DNA from: Chloroflexota bacterium
Lineage (GTDB): Bacteria; Chloroflexota; Limnocylindria; Limnocylindrales; CSP1-4
DNA: 32,257 nt
Assembly: GCA_021825385.1 (NCBI GenBank)
Contig: JAKAHU010000005.1
Span: forward strand, 1 to 32,257
Reading direction: 5' to 3'
Shown: piece after piece, positions 1 through 7,825 of the stretch
Position numbering within the stretch: position 1 is the first letter of the stretch
Layout: the number at the start of each line of letters is the position of its first letter
Notes under the pieces: model-generated
What the model saw: the letters and a program-made list of their open reading frames with translations, nothing else
Databases searched by the model: none
What the model was told of the DNA's origin: nothing
Position numbers and translations under genes: made by a program

Positions 1-42
1 GCCGCCGTCCGCGCCCCCCGCGCCGCCGTCCGCGCCCCCCGC
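1..42 (+). repeat. Two perfect 21-bp tandem repeats in coding sequence
   Basis: The unit gccgccgtccgcgccccccg-c occurs twice in a row from the first base and then degenerates. In the reading frame of the Fe-S protein it encodes a repeated PPSAPPA heptapeptide, a flexible linker-like stretch. The array may continue upstream of the window. Confidence 0.85.
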
Positions 43-955
43 GCCGCCAGCCGCGGCGGGTGTCACGGCGACGCTGGGCGAGGCCCCGGCCGACGCCGTC
101 CTCGTCCCGCTCGAGGCCATCGCCCCGGCCATCCGGCAGGCCTCCCTGTCCCGGCGCGCCTTCCTCGGCTTCGGCCTGGCGGTGGCGGGCGGGGTGGCGG
201 GGGCCGCGGTCCTCGGGCAGCTGTTCCCGGTGTTCGCGAGCGCCGGGGACCAGGCCTCGCCGCTGGTTCCCAACTACGACCCGGCCACCAAGGCGTGGAC
301 GTTCGTGGTGGACACGTCCAAGTGCATCGGCTGCGGCCTGTGCGTGGTCGCCTGCAAGGAGGAGAACCACGTGCCCGAGTCCGCCGCGTTCACGCGGACG
401 TGGGTGGAGCGGCACGTGACGATGACCGACGGCACGGTCTACGTGGACTCGCCCGACGCCGGCATCAACGGCTTCCCGCCCACCTCGACAGCACCGGGCG
501 CGGATGGCAAGACCGTCAAGTCCGCCTACTTCGAGCCGCGGCTGTGCATGCAGTGCGCGGACAGCCCGTGCACCTCGGTCTGCCCGGTCAGCGCCACCTA
601 CACGACCCAGGACGGCATCGTCCTGGTGGACGCCCGCAGGTGCATCGGCTGCGGCTACTGCGTGGTGGCGTGTCCCTACGGCGCCCGCTACCTCACGCCG
701 GCCGGCGAGGACACGCCGGCGGGCACGCCGGGCGTCGCCGACAAGTGCACCTGGTGCTACCACCGGATCAGCAAGGGGCAGCAACCCGCCTGCGTGGAGA
801 TCTGCCCGGTCGGCGCCCGGCGCTTCGGCAACGCCAACGATCCCAACGACGACATCCGCACGGCGGCGCTGGCCGCCGGGGCCCGTCCCCTCCACCCCGA
901 GTACGGCACGCAGCCCCGGGCGCTGTACCTCGGGCCCGCCCTCCAGGAGTCCTGA
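2..955 (+). CDS. Tat-exported four-cluster [4Fe-4S] electron-transfer subunit (DmsB/NrfC/PsrB family), 5' partial
   Basis: The frame is open back to the first bases of the window, so the 182 start in the ORF track is internal and the gene is cut at its 5' end. About 317 residues are visible. A Pro/Ala-rich stretch is followed at about residue 50 by a twin-arginine motif (SRRAFLGF) and a hydrophobic segment, so the protein is probably exported folded. Four cysteine groups follow: CIGCGLCVVAC (about 108), CMQCADSPCTSVCPVS (about 182), CIGCGYCVVACPYG (about 214) and CTWCYHR...ACVEICPVG (about 249). This is the usual four-cubane pattern of DmsB/NrfC/PsrB subunits, which wire a catalytic or cytochrome partner to an NrfD-type membrane protein. 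The NrfD gene starts 3 bp downstream. The long Pro/Ala region before the Tat motif is unusual; it could be a linker from a further N-terminal domain lying outside the window. The catalytic partner is not in view. Confidence 0.9.
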   Translation, partial: PPSAPPAPPSAPPAPPAAAGVTATLGEAPADAVLVPLEAIAPAIRQASLSRRAFLGFGLAVAGGVAGAAVLGQLFPVFASAGDQASPLVPNYDPATKAWTFVVDTSKCIGCGLCVVACKEENHVPESAAFTRTWVERHVTMTDGTVYVDSPDAGINGFPPTSTAPGADGKTVKSAYFEPRLCMQCADSPCTSVCPVSATYTTQDGIVLVDARRCIGCGYCVVACPYGARYLTPAGEDTPAGTPGVADKCTWCYHRISKGQQPACVEICPVGARRFGNANDPNDDIRTAALAAGARPLHPEYGTQPRALYLGPALQES

Positions 956-958
956 GCG

Positions 959-2320
959 ATGCAGGTCGTGGACAGCACGCTCCACGTCGGCAGGCTGGCC
1001 CTCCCCGCCAGCCCCCGCGCGATCCGCGCCGCGCTGGCGCGAGAAGTCAGCACCATGTCCCTCGCCACCCGGGTCTGGTATGCGCTGCTCCTGGCCGGTC
1101 TCGCGATCGGCGCGGTGACCGCGATCCTCGCCCTGCCGCCCGGCTGGGAGGTCATGGGCACGTCGCCGTCGATCGAGTGGGGCATGCTCATCGTGGGGTA
1201 TGTCTTCTTCGCCATCATGACCAGCGGCCTGTGCCTGGCGTCCTCGCTGGGCACGGTGTTCGGCATCGAGCGCTTCCTCCCCCTCGAGAAGCGCCACGCG
1301 GTCCTCGCGATCCTCTCGCTGTCCACGGCATTCGGGATCATCGCGCTTGAGCTCCAGTACCCCGTCCGGATGGTCTTCGGGGCCGTGCTGGTGATCTCGC
1401 CCAGCTCGCCCATGTGGTGGATGGGCGTCTTCTACGGCATGTACCTGGTGGTCCTCATCGTTGAGGTGTGGACGCTGTTCACGAACCACCCGGTCATCCA
1501 CAAGTACGCCTGCACCGGGGCCGCAATGATCGGCGTGGCGGCGCCGACCACGCTCGGGTCGGTGTTCGGCATGGTCGCGGCCAAGCCGCTCTGGGCCGGC
1601 GTCTTCACGCCGATCCTGATGGTCGCCTCGGCGTTCGTGGGCGGAGTCTCGCTGCTGGGGATCGTGTTCTGGGCGGTCAGTCGCTACCGCCTCGCCGACT
1701 GGGGTCGGTCCGGCGTGGCGCTCGGGTCGGTGCGCCTGCTGCTGGCGGGCGGCCTGCTGGTGGTCGCCGCCCTGCTGACCCGCCAGATCGCGGACGGCCT
1801 GACCAGCGACGTCGCAGGCTTCCGGCCCTCCACACTGGCGCTGGTCGCCGGGCCGCTGGCGCCCGCCTTCTGGGGTCTCCGGGTTGCGGCCGGCCTCGTG
1901 GCACCGCTCGCCATCCTCGCCCTGCCGCGCCTGCGGACCGTCGGCTTCACCGGCCTTGCCGCCGGGCTGGCGCTGCTCGGCATCTTCGTGGACCGGTCGC
2001 TGTTCGTCGTGGCCGGCGAGTTCGTGCCCCGCACAACGATGGCCGGCACCGTGTCCCACCCGTACGTCGCGTACACGCCGTCGCTGGTCGAGATCGGGAT
2101 CCTGGTCGGGGCCGCCTCGTTCATGGCGATGGCCTACTCCCTGTGCGAGCGGTACCTGCCGATGGGCGAGGGCGACGTCCATCTGTTCTGGCCGTGGCCG
2201 TGGCTCAAGGACCACCACCATGACGAGGAAGCGCACGGGGACGAGGGCGGCGCGGTCGCGGCCCCGGCAGCGGCCGGGTCGGGCGGCGAGCCCGCAGGCG
2301 CCGCGGAGGCGGTCCCGTGA
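959..2320 (+). CDS. NrfD/PsrC-family polytopic membrane subunit
   Basis: This 453-residue protein has about ten hydrophobic segments, a short cytoplasmic-looking N-terminus and a His/Asp/Glu then Ala/Gly/Pro-rich tail (DHHHDEEAHGDE). Family knowledge: NrfD/PsrC proteins sit in the membrane, bind quinone and exchange electrons with a four-cluster Fe-S subunit; related subunits occur in polysulfide and nitrite reductases and in alternative complex III. The gene follows the Fe-S gene by 3 bp and its stop overlaps the GTG start of the next gene (GTGA), so the three are co-translated. The call rests on the hydrophobic pattern plus this diagnostic neighbourhood; the direction of electron flow cannot be read. 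An alternative start is the Met in VSTMSLATRVWY, just before the first membrane segment. Confidence 0.85.
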   Translation: MQVVDSTLHVGRLALPASPRAIRAALAREVSTMSLATRVWYALLLAGLAIGAVTAILALPPGWEVMGTSPSIEWGMLIVGYVFFAIMTSGLCLASSLGTVFGIERFLPLEKRHAVLAILSLSTAFGIIALELQYPVRMVFGAVLVISPSSPMWWMGVFYGMYLVVLIVEVWTLFTNHPVIHKYACTGAAMIGVAAPTTLGSVFGMVAAKPLWAGVFTPILMVASAFVGGVSLLGIVFWAVSRYRLADWGRSGVALGSVRLLLAGGLLVVAALLTRQIADGLTSDVAGFRPSTLALVAGPLAPAFWGLRVAAGLVAPLAILALPRLRTVGFTGLAAGLALLGIFVDRSLFVVAGEFVPRTTMAGTVSHPYVAYTPSLVEIGILVGAASFMAMAYSLCERYLPMGEGDVHLFWPWPWLKDHHHDEEAHGDEGGAVAAPAAAGSGGEPAGAAEAVP

Positions 2321-3129
2321 GGCGACCCGTGATGCGCTCCCTGCCGCGCGCAACCGAGCAGATCGCCTTCCCGCTCGCGTTTCTCGCGCTGCTGGTTGCG
2401 ATCCTCGTGGCCGGAGGGTTCGTGGCCACGGTCGCGCTGCCGGACATGCTCCGCACGGGCGCGGCCACCGCACCGGGCACGGGCGGGGGCGGCGCCCGTC
2501 CCAGCGGCTCGCCGCAACCGAGCTCTGCCATGGCGCTCTCGGCGATCGGCATCGCGATGCCGGCCAACGCCGACTGCCTGGCCTGCCACACGGTTTCGAC
2601 GGGCGGGGTCGGCACGAAGCCGATCCCGTACCTCGGCCATCCGCTCCAGGGGTTCACCAACTGCACCGCCTGCCACAACCCGACCGGCCTGGTGAAGACG
2701 GCTCCCGGGCACTCCAGCCTCCACGCGAGCCAGTGCCTGATCTGCCATCAGGAGAACCCCAACCTGACCTCCATGAGCCAGGTGCCGGCCCGACCGGAGC
2801 ACATGACCGGCGAGGCGTGCACCGACTGCCACAATCCGTCCAAGCACGCGCCGCTGCCGTCGGACATGGCCAACCGCGGCGACAACTGCTGGATCTGCCA
2901 CAACGGGCCCGAGTTCCAGTACCTGTTCGCCTCTCCGTCGCCGTCGGCGGGCGCCGGGTCCGCCGTCCCCACGCCGGCGCCGGCCGCGTCGGGCTCGGTC
3001 GCGCCGTCGGGCTCGCCCGCTCCGGCCGCGACCTCCGCGACCTCCGCGACCTCCGGGGCGATCGCGCCGGCGGGCCTGCCCGCCCCGGTCACCGGGTACC
3101 TCCTCGTGCCGGCGCGCGCCACCCCCTGA
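2317..3129 (+). CDS. Membrane-anchored five-haem c-type cytochrome
   Basis: There are five CxxCH haem-attachment motifs in about 110 residues: CLACH (about 87), CTACH (116), CLICH (140), CTDCH (168) and CWICH (191). One N-terminal hydrophobic segment (about residues 20-42) acts as an uncleaved anchor or signal. The haem domain would face the periplasm or cell exterior and pass electrons to or from the Fe-S/NrfD pair. The GTG at 2317 overlaps the NrfD stop; ATG at 2332 is an equally good start. After the last haem the protein becomes a Ser/Pro/Ala/Thr-rich tail of about 65 residues, including a triplet ATSATSATS encoded by a 9-bp tandem repeat. The arrangement recalls NapC/NrfH or octahaem-like electron carriers, but I cannot assign a named family or substrate. 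Confidence 0.85.
   Translation: MRRPVMRSLPRATEQIAFPLAFLALLVAILVAGGFVATVALPDMLRTGAATAPGTGGGGARPSGSPQPSSAMALSAIGIAMPANADCLACHTVSTGGVGTKPIPYLGHPLQGFTNCTACHNPTGLVKTAPGHSSLHASQCLICHQENPNLTSMSQVPARPEHMTGEACTDCHNPSKHAPLPSDMANRGDNCWICHNGPEFQYLFASPSPSAGAGSAVPTPAPAASGSVAPSGSPAPAATSATSATSGAIAPAGLPAPVTGYLLVPARATP
3028..3054 (+). repeat. Three tandem copies of 9-bp gcgacctcc
   Basis: Three perfect copies encode (ATS)3 within the low-complexity C-terminal tail of the cytochrome. The repeat is in frame, so copy-number change would alter tail length without breaking the gene. Confidence 0.8.
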
Positions 3130-3138
3130 TCGGTCGCG

Positions 3139-4416
3139 CTACCTGGCCGTCGCCTCCTCGGGCGGGCGCAGGCGCCGGAACGAGCGGTAGAGCAACAGGT
3201 CGTAGACGATCTTGAGGCCGCCCGAGATGACGAACGGCGCTGAGGCGAGGGCCGCGGTTGCGAACAGCGGTCCCGCGATCAGCGGCGCGGCGGCGACGCC
3301 CAGGGACCGCGCGATGCCGGTGACGCCGGCCGCGGCCGAGCGCTCGTCGGGCGCCACGATCGCCATGGTGTAGCTCTGGCGGGTTGGCACGTCCATCTGG
3401 CTGATCGCGAAGCGCGCGAACAGGACGAGGATCGCGAGCGGCAGCGTGGGCATGAACGGCACCAGCGCCAGCAGCACGTTCGACGGGAGGTGGGTGAACA
3501 CCATGGTGTTCACGAGGCCGAAGCGGTTGGCCAGCCGACCCGCCGCCAGCGCGGAGAAGCCGGCGAGGATGTTCGCCCCCGCGAGCACGGCGCCGAGCGC
3601 CGCCGGGTCCACGCCGTAGCGCTGGTTGAACCAGAACGCGATGAAGCTCTGGATCGCGAAGCCGCCGGCGAACGCGTCGAGCGCGAACAGCGTGGACAGC
3701 CGGAGCACCACGCCCCTGGAGCGGTGGAGGCCAAGCCGACCGCGCACGGTCTCGTCGTGGACCTCGGCCGTCGGCACCTCCACGCGGGGCGACACCAGCA
3801 GGAACAGCCCGGCGAGCACGACGCCCACCAGCGCGTACCCGACGATGACCACGCGGTACGCGTCGGCCGGCTGCGCCCCGCCGGCCATGGCGACTTGCGC
3901 AACGGCCCCGCCGGCGAGCGTCCCGGCCGCGGTTGCGAACGAACCCGCGAGCTGGTACCAGGCGAACAGCCCGGTCCGCTTCCGGTCCGCCACCAGCTGC
4001 GAGAGCGACGCCTGCTCCACCGCGAGGAACGGCCCGACCTCGTTGCCCGACGGGCTGATCACCCCCAGCGTCGCGGCGACGATCAGCACGGGCAGGAGCG
4101 AGGTGGCGACAAACGCCACGCCCGCGCCCAGCATGAGGACCGCCCCGGCGACCAGGACGCGGCGCCGGCCGATCCGGTCCGCGTGCGTGGTCAGCCACAG
4201 CGACACGGCGGCGTCGCCGAGCAGCGTGAGGGCGAGCAGGAGCCCCACTTCGGCGCCGGACAGCCCGATCGCGTGGAGGTAGAGGACCAGGACGACCGCG
4301 AGGAAGCCGTAGCCGAACATCCGCAGGACACGCGTCCCGAACAGCAGCACGACGTCGCGCCGGTCGATTCCCGGCATGGCGCCATGGGCGTCGGGGGCGC
4401 CGACCCGACCGCTCAT
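3139..4416 (-). CDS. Major facilitator superfamily (MFS) transporter
   Basis: This 425-residue protein starts at MSGRVGAPDAHG. That ATG overlaps the stop of the upstream peptidase gene by four bases (ATGA); the 653-residue track ORF simply runs back in a shadow frame. About twelve hydrophobic segments are visible in two halves with a charged central loop (VSPRVEVPTAEVHDETVRGR). An MFS signature-like loop between segments 2 and 3 reads THADRIGRRRVLVAGA. Substrate is unknown; coupling to a proline-iminopeptidase-type hydrolase would fit export or uptake of a small peptide-like or ester compound, but that is inference. The 3' end lies only 9 bp from the convergent cytochrome gene, leaving no room for a separate terminator. 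Confidence 0.88.
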   Translation of the reverse strand: MSGRVGAPDAHGAMPGIDRRDVVLLFGTRVLRMFGYGFLAVVLVLYLHAIGLSGAEVGLLLALTLLGDAAVSLWLTTHADRIGRRRVLVAGAVLMLGAGVAFVATSLLPVLIVAATLGVISPSGNEVGPFLAVEQASLSQLVADRKRTGLFAWYQLAGSFATAAGTLAGGAVAQVAMAGGAQPADAYRVVIVGYALVGVVLAGLFLLVSPRVEVPTAEVHDETVRGRLGLHRSRGVVLRLSTLFALDAFAGGFAIQSFIAFWFNQRYGVDPAALGAVLAGANILAGFSALAAGRLANRFGLVNTMVFTHLPSNVLLALVPFMPTLPLAILVLFARFAISQMDVPTRQSYTMAIVAPDERSAAAGVTGIARSLGVAAAPLIAGPLFATAALASAPFVISGGLKIVYDLLLYRSFRRLRPPEEATAR

Positions 4417-5642
4417 CGGCCGCGCGCCAGGTCCAGCAGCCGGCCCAGGACGCGCTCGCCGTCCGCTCGCAGGCCGTTGTGCGCGTACTCGTTGGTGACC
4501 CAGGGCCGGAGACCCCGGACGCCTCGCGCTGTCTCCTCGGCGAACGTCCGCTCCACGTAGACGTCGTCCGCGTAGATCGTGGCGGCCACCGGCACCTCGT
4601 TGCGTGCCAGGCGGTCGGCGTCGTAGAGACGCGGCCACGGGTGCTGGGCCAGCAGCTCGGCCGCCTCGCGGTGGGGGCGCAGCCCGCTGTAGTCCTCCCA
4701 CATCCAGGGGAAGACGTGCTCGGCGCCCAGCAGGTCGCCCGAGACCGCGTCCTCCGGGGCCAGCCGGTGCGCCGACCAGCGCGTCGGGCCGCCGTCGGCA
4801 TAGGAACTCTCGTGGAGTGTGGCGTAGATGGGATTGCGCTCCCAGCCGGGCGCGTCCTGCACGTCGCGAAGGAAGGCGAGCGACCCGAACGGCAGCTCGA
4901 GCACGTGGTGCAGCTTCTCGAACCCCGCGCTGTCGCCCAGCCACATCCCCAGCTGGCGGAACCGACGGGACGTGAGGCGATCGCCGTTGGGCAGCCGGAC
5001 GTCCTCCGCGTCGAGATGCTCGAGGATGCTCGCCAGCCGGTCCCGGTCGCCCGGATAGCGCGCGTGGAAGCGCTCGTTCGCCTCGCGGACGCGGATCCAC
5101 GTTGCGCGGTAGACGTCGTCCGCCGGCCGGTTGGTGATCGGCGCGAGCCCGCCGGTGATCAGGGCCTCGCGCAGCCCCTCCGGAGCGATCGAGAGATAGG
5201 TCAATGACGTGAACCCGCCGAAGCTCTGCCCCAGCAGGCTCCAGCGCCCCACGCCCAGCTCCGCGCGGATCAGCTCCAGGTCGCGCACGATCGAGTCAGC
5301 GCGGAAGTGCGTGAGGTACTCCGCCTGGTCCGCCGCCGAGGCGCCCGGCAGCGTCGGGCCAACCGGCGTGGAGCGCCCCGTGCCCCGCTGGTCCAGCAGC
5401 AGGACCCGGAAGTCGGCCACGGCGCGTGCCATCCAGCCGGACAGCGGGCTGGTCGGCCGGGTGGCCTCCATGCCCGGGCCGCCCTGGAGGAACACCAGGT
5501 ACGGGCGGTCCAGGCCGTCGGGCGCGGCCACCTCGCGGGTGAACACCGTGATGGTGCCGCGAGACGGGTCGCCGTGGACCAGGGGAACGGTGTGCTCGCG
5601 CTCGGTCAGGACCGCGCCGGGCACGCGGAAGGTCACGCTCAT
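4413..5642 (-). CDS. Alpha/beta hydrolase, proline iminopeptidase-like (S33)
   Basis: The protein has 409 residues. Hallmarks in order: oxyanion-hole GGPG in LVFLQGGPGM (about 53), DQRGTGRS (about 83), nucleophile elbow GQSFGG (about 137), a probable acid in IYADDVYVE, and the catalytic His in NEYAHNGLR near the C-terminus. This is the set expected of prolyl/proline iminopeptidases, which release N-terminal proline from peptides; related S33 enzymes act on other amides or esters. There is no signal peptide, so the enzyme is cytoplasmic. Its stop overlaps the start of the MFS gene. It appears leaderless: a TAGAGT -10-like hexamer ends 6 bases before the ATG and there is no Shine-Dalgarno sequence. 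Confidence 0.88.
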   Translation of the reverse strand: MSVTFRVPGAVLTEREHTVPLVHGDPSRGTITVFTREVAAPDGLDRPYLVFLQGGPGMEATRPTSPLSGWMARAVADFRVLLLDQRGTGRSTPVGPTLPGASAADQAEYLTHFRADSIVRDLELIRAELGVGRWSLLGQSFGGFTSLTYLSIAPEGLREALITGGLAPITNRPADDVYRATWIRVREANERFHARYPGDRDRLASILEHLDAEDVRLPNGDRLTSRRFRQLGMWLGDSAGFEKLHHVLELPFGSLAFLRDVQDAPGWERNPIYATLHESSYADGGPTRWSAHRLAPEDAVSGDLLGAEHVFPWMWEDYSGLRPHREAAELLAQHPWPRLYDADRLARNEVPVAATIYADDVYVERTFAEETARGVRGLRPWVTNEYAHNGLRADGERVLGRLLDLARGR

Positions 5643-5648
5643 CAGACC

Positions 5649-5654
5649 ACTCTA
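5649..5654 (-). promoter_or_regulatory. Candidate -10 element of a leaderless promoter (TAGAGT)
   Basis: On the minus strand TAGAGT is followed by six bases and then the ATG of the peptidase gene. That would place transcription start at or next to the A of the ATG. TANNNT at this distance is the known signature of leaderless genes in high-G+C bacteria. No clear -35 element is seen. Confidence 0.5.
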
Positions 5655-5700
5655 CCCTGCCCCACCTGCCCCCGGCAGGCGCCCGGGAGAGGACCGGCCG

Positions 5701-5706
5701 TATCCT
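5701..5706 (+). promoter_or_regulatory. Candidate -10 element (TATCCT)
   Basis: TATCCT stands out in GC-rich sequence, 35 bases before the GTG start of the Septum_form gene, with a GAGAGG ribosome-binding site in between. The same hexamer appears at 13011 before another plus-strand gene. Confidence 0.4.
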
Positions 5707-5741
5707 CCGAGGCAGCATTCCAATGCCCCAGAGAGGCGCCC

Positions 5742-6554
5742 GTGGACTTCGACTACCGCCTGCCCAACTCCGACGCGCCCCAGATCCTGGTCCGGCGGAC
5801 CGCGATCGGTGGCGTCCGGGTGGTCGCGGACGGCGAGCGGGTGCCGGGCCGCGGCGGAGTGTACGAGATCGCGGGCTCGGACGGGCAGGCGCACCTGCTG
5901 CGCGTGACCGGGGCGTGGACCGGGCTGCGGGCGATTGCCGACGGCTGGGACGTCCCGCTGGAGGCCCCGGTGCCCCTCTGGTCGCGTGCCCTGATCGTCC
6001 TGCCGCTGGCGCTCGTCATCGGCGGCCTGGTCGGGGTCGCGCTGGGTGCGGTCGCCACGGCGCTGAACGCGATCGTCGCGCGCACGCCCCTGCGGGTCCC
6101 GGTCCGGGCGCTGGTCATGATCGCCGTGCTGGTGGCCGCCGGCGTGGCATGGGCGGCGGTGGGGTCGGCGCTCACGACGATGGGCAGCGCCAGCGTGTCG
6201 TACGCGGTGGGCACGTGCCTGTCGGGCCTCACCCCCGGCACGGACCTGGTGGCCAAGACGCCGACGCCCGTCGCGTGCGACGCCCCGCACGACGCCGAGG
6301 TGGTCGGGACGTACGCGGCCGCCGACGCCGCCACCTACCCGGGCGAGACCGCGCTGGCGAGCACGGCGGGCCAGCGGTGCCCGCCCCTGTTCAGGGCCTA
6401 CGTCGGCAGCGACTTCGCCTCGTCGCAGCTGGACATCCTGCCGGTGATCCCCACGCAGGTGGCCTGGGACGCCGGCACGCGCGACGTGGCCTGCGTGGCC
6501 GTCACGATGGACGGGTCCAAGCTGACCTCGTCGGTGAGGAACAGCCACCGCTAG
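5742..6554 (+). CDS. Septum_form-domain membrane protein
   Basis: The chosen start is GTG (MDFDYRLPNSDAP), preceded by GAGAGG five bases upstream, giving 270 residues. The N-terminal 85 residues are soluble. Two hydrophobic segments follow (about 90-115 and 125-150). The C-terminal 120 residues hold three to four spaced cysteines (GTCLSGL, VACDAPHDAEVVG, GQRCPPLF, RDVACVAV), with the PHDAEVVG motif and tryptophan typical of Septum_form/DUF4190-type proteins of Actinomycetota and relatives, where the domain faces outward. The actual role is not established for most members. The start in the long track ORF at 5307 is a shadow over the divergent peptidase gene. Confidence 0.7.
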   Translation: MDFDYRLPNSDAPQILVRRTAIGGVRVVADGERVPGRGGVYEIAGSDGQAHLLRVTGAWTGLRAIADGWDVPLEAPVPLWSRALIVLPLALVIGGLVGVALGAVATALNAIVARTPLRVPVRALVMIAVLVAAGVAWAAVGSALTTMGSASVSYAVGTCLSGLTPGTDLVAKTPTPVACDAPHDAEVVGTYAAADAATYPGETALASTAGQRCPPLFRAYVGSDFASSQLDILPVIPTQVAWDAGTRDVACVAVTMDGSKLTSSVRNSHR

Positions 6555-6555
6555 C

Positions 6556-6589
6556 GGCGCCGGGCGGCCGGCGAGGTCTGGCCGGCGCC
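6556..6589. terminator. Bidirectional hairpin between convergent genes
   Basis: GGCGCCGG (6556-6563) pairs perfectly with CCGGCGCC (6582-6589) around an 18-nt loop. The hairpin fills the whole 35-bp gap between the stop codons of the Septum_form gene and the aldo/keto reductase. There is no U-tract, as is common at very high G+C. Confidence 0.6.
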
Positions 6590-7573
6590 CTACCAGCGCT
6601 GGTGGACCAGCGGGCGAACCCTGGCGTCATAGAGCTCCGCCACCCGCGCCATCGTCTCCGGCGGCAGCGGCGCCAGGCCCGCGGCGGCGGCGTTCGCGAT
6701 GGCCTGCTCCGGCGACTTGGCGCCCGGGATCGCCGCGGTCACACCCTCGTGCATGAGGATCCAGCGCAGCGCGACCTGGGCCAGCGTGACGCCGTCCGGG
6801 ACCAGCTCGCGCAGCGCCTCGACCACCTCCAGGCCGGTCGTGTAGTCCACGCCGGCGAACGTCTCGCCCACGTCGAACACGGCGCCCTGCCGGTTGTAGG
6901 CACGATGGTCTGTCGCCTCGAAGACGGTGTCGGGCCGGAGCCTGCCGGTGAGCAGGCCGGACGCGAGGGGCACCCGGGTGAGCACGCCCACGTCGCGGCG
7001 GGCGGCCTCGCCCAGGAACCGCTCGGCGGGCCGCTGGCGGAGCATGTTGAAGATGATCTGGACCGTGGCCACGCCCGGGAACTCCAGCGCCTTGAGGCCC
7101 TCCTCCACCTTCTCCACGCTCAAGCCGTAGTTGCGGATCCGCCCCTCCGCCGCCATCTCGTCGAGGGCGGCGAAGACCTCAGGCGTGTAGTAGACCTGCG
7201 TCGGCGGGCAGTGCAGCTGGACCAGGTCCAGCGTGTCCACGCCCAGGTTCTCGCGGCTGCGGTCGTTCCAGGCCCGGAACGCGTCCGGGTTGTAGCTCTC
7301 GGGCAGCTGCGGAACGCGGCGGCCCATCTTGGTGGCCACGAAGAACGTCTCGCCCGGTCGCTCGCGCAAGAACCGGCCGATCAGCCGCTCGCTCCGCCCG
7401 TCGCCGTAGACATCGGCCGTGTCGATCAGGTCAACGCCGGCGTCGGCGGCCGCGTGGAGCGCCCGGAGCGCGGTCGCGTCCTCCACCGCCCCCCAGTCGC
7501 CGCCGATGGCCCACGCCCCGAAGCCCACGACCGAGACGGCACGGCCGGTCTTGCCAAGCCTGCGGTGCTCCAT
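6590..7573 (-). CDS. Aldo/keto reductase
   Basis: The protein is 327 residues from MEHRRLGKTGRAVS; AGGAGGGA lies 7-8 bases upstream, so the longer track start is rejected. The catalytic tetrad of the superfamily is visible: Asp and Tyr in DTADVYGDGRSE (about 50), Lys in VATKMG (about 79) and His in LVQLHCPP (about 117). The C-terminal GAKSPEQAIANAAA region is the NADP-binding segment. Family enzymes reduce aldehydes and ketones with NAD(P)H; this one is of the Tas/YghZ-like class of short single-domain reductases. Substrate is unknown. It is divergent from the PreA-like gene. Confidence 0.9.
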   Translation of the reverse strand: MEHRRLGKTGRAVSVVGFGAWAIGGDWGAVEDATALRALHAAADAGVDLIDTADVYGDGRSERLIGRFLRERPGETFFVATKMGRRVPQLPESYNPDAFRAWNDRSRENLGVDTLDLVQLHCPPTQVYYTPEVFAALDEMAAEGRIRNYGLSVEKVEEGLKALEFPGVATVQIIFNMLRQRPAERFLGEAARRDVGVLTRVPLASGLLTGRLRPDTVFEATDHRAYNRQGAVFDVGETFAGVDYTTGLEVVEALRELVPDGVTLAQVALRWILMHEGVTAAIPGAKSPEQAIANAAAAGLAPLPPETMARVAELYDARVRPLVHQRW

Positions 7574-7728
7574 GGCGCGCTCCCTCCTGGTTGCGGTCCC
7601 GTGGCGGGCCTGCGAGCCGAGTGTACCGAGCGGGGCGCGACGGCCGGGGGCGCCGGCCGGGAGGACCTGCACCCGCAGCCAGCGGCCCGCGAGCGCTTGC
7701 CGGCTCGCACTCCGCGACACAGGGCACG

Positions 7729-7760
7729 TTGTGACAACTGGCCCTACTCACAAGGCCAGT
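7729..7760. promoter_or_regulatory. Nested inverted repeats, candidate operator upstream of preA
   Basis: ACTGGCC (7737-7743) and GGCCAGT (7754-7760) form a perfect 7-bp inverted repeat with a 10-base spacer. Overlapping its left side is TTGTGACAA, itself a palindrome, and TTGTGA (7729-7734) is mirrored by TCACAA (7748-7753). The element lies in the 252-bp divergent region between the aldo/keto reductase and preA, 66 bases before the preA start. It could be an operator or an RNA hairpin; I cannot name a regulator. Confidence 0.4.
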
Positions 7761-7825
7761 CGGCATACCACCATCTCGCCTTCCGTTGCCGCGACCGACT
7801 GGCGGCACGTTCAGGAGCGAGCCCA

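Noticed and set aside
7729-7753. CRP-type site TGTGA...TCACA
   Set aside because: The spacing is 13 bases rather than the 6 needed for CRP.
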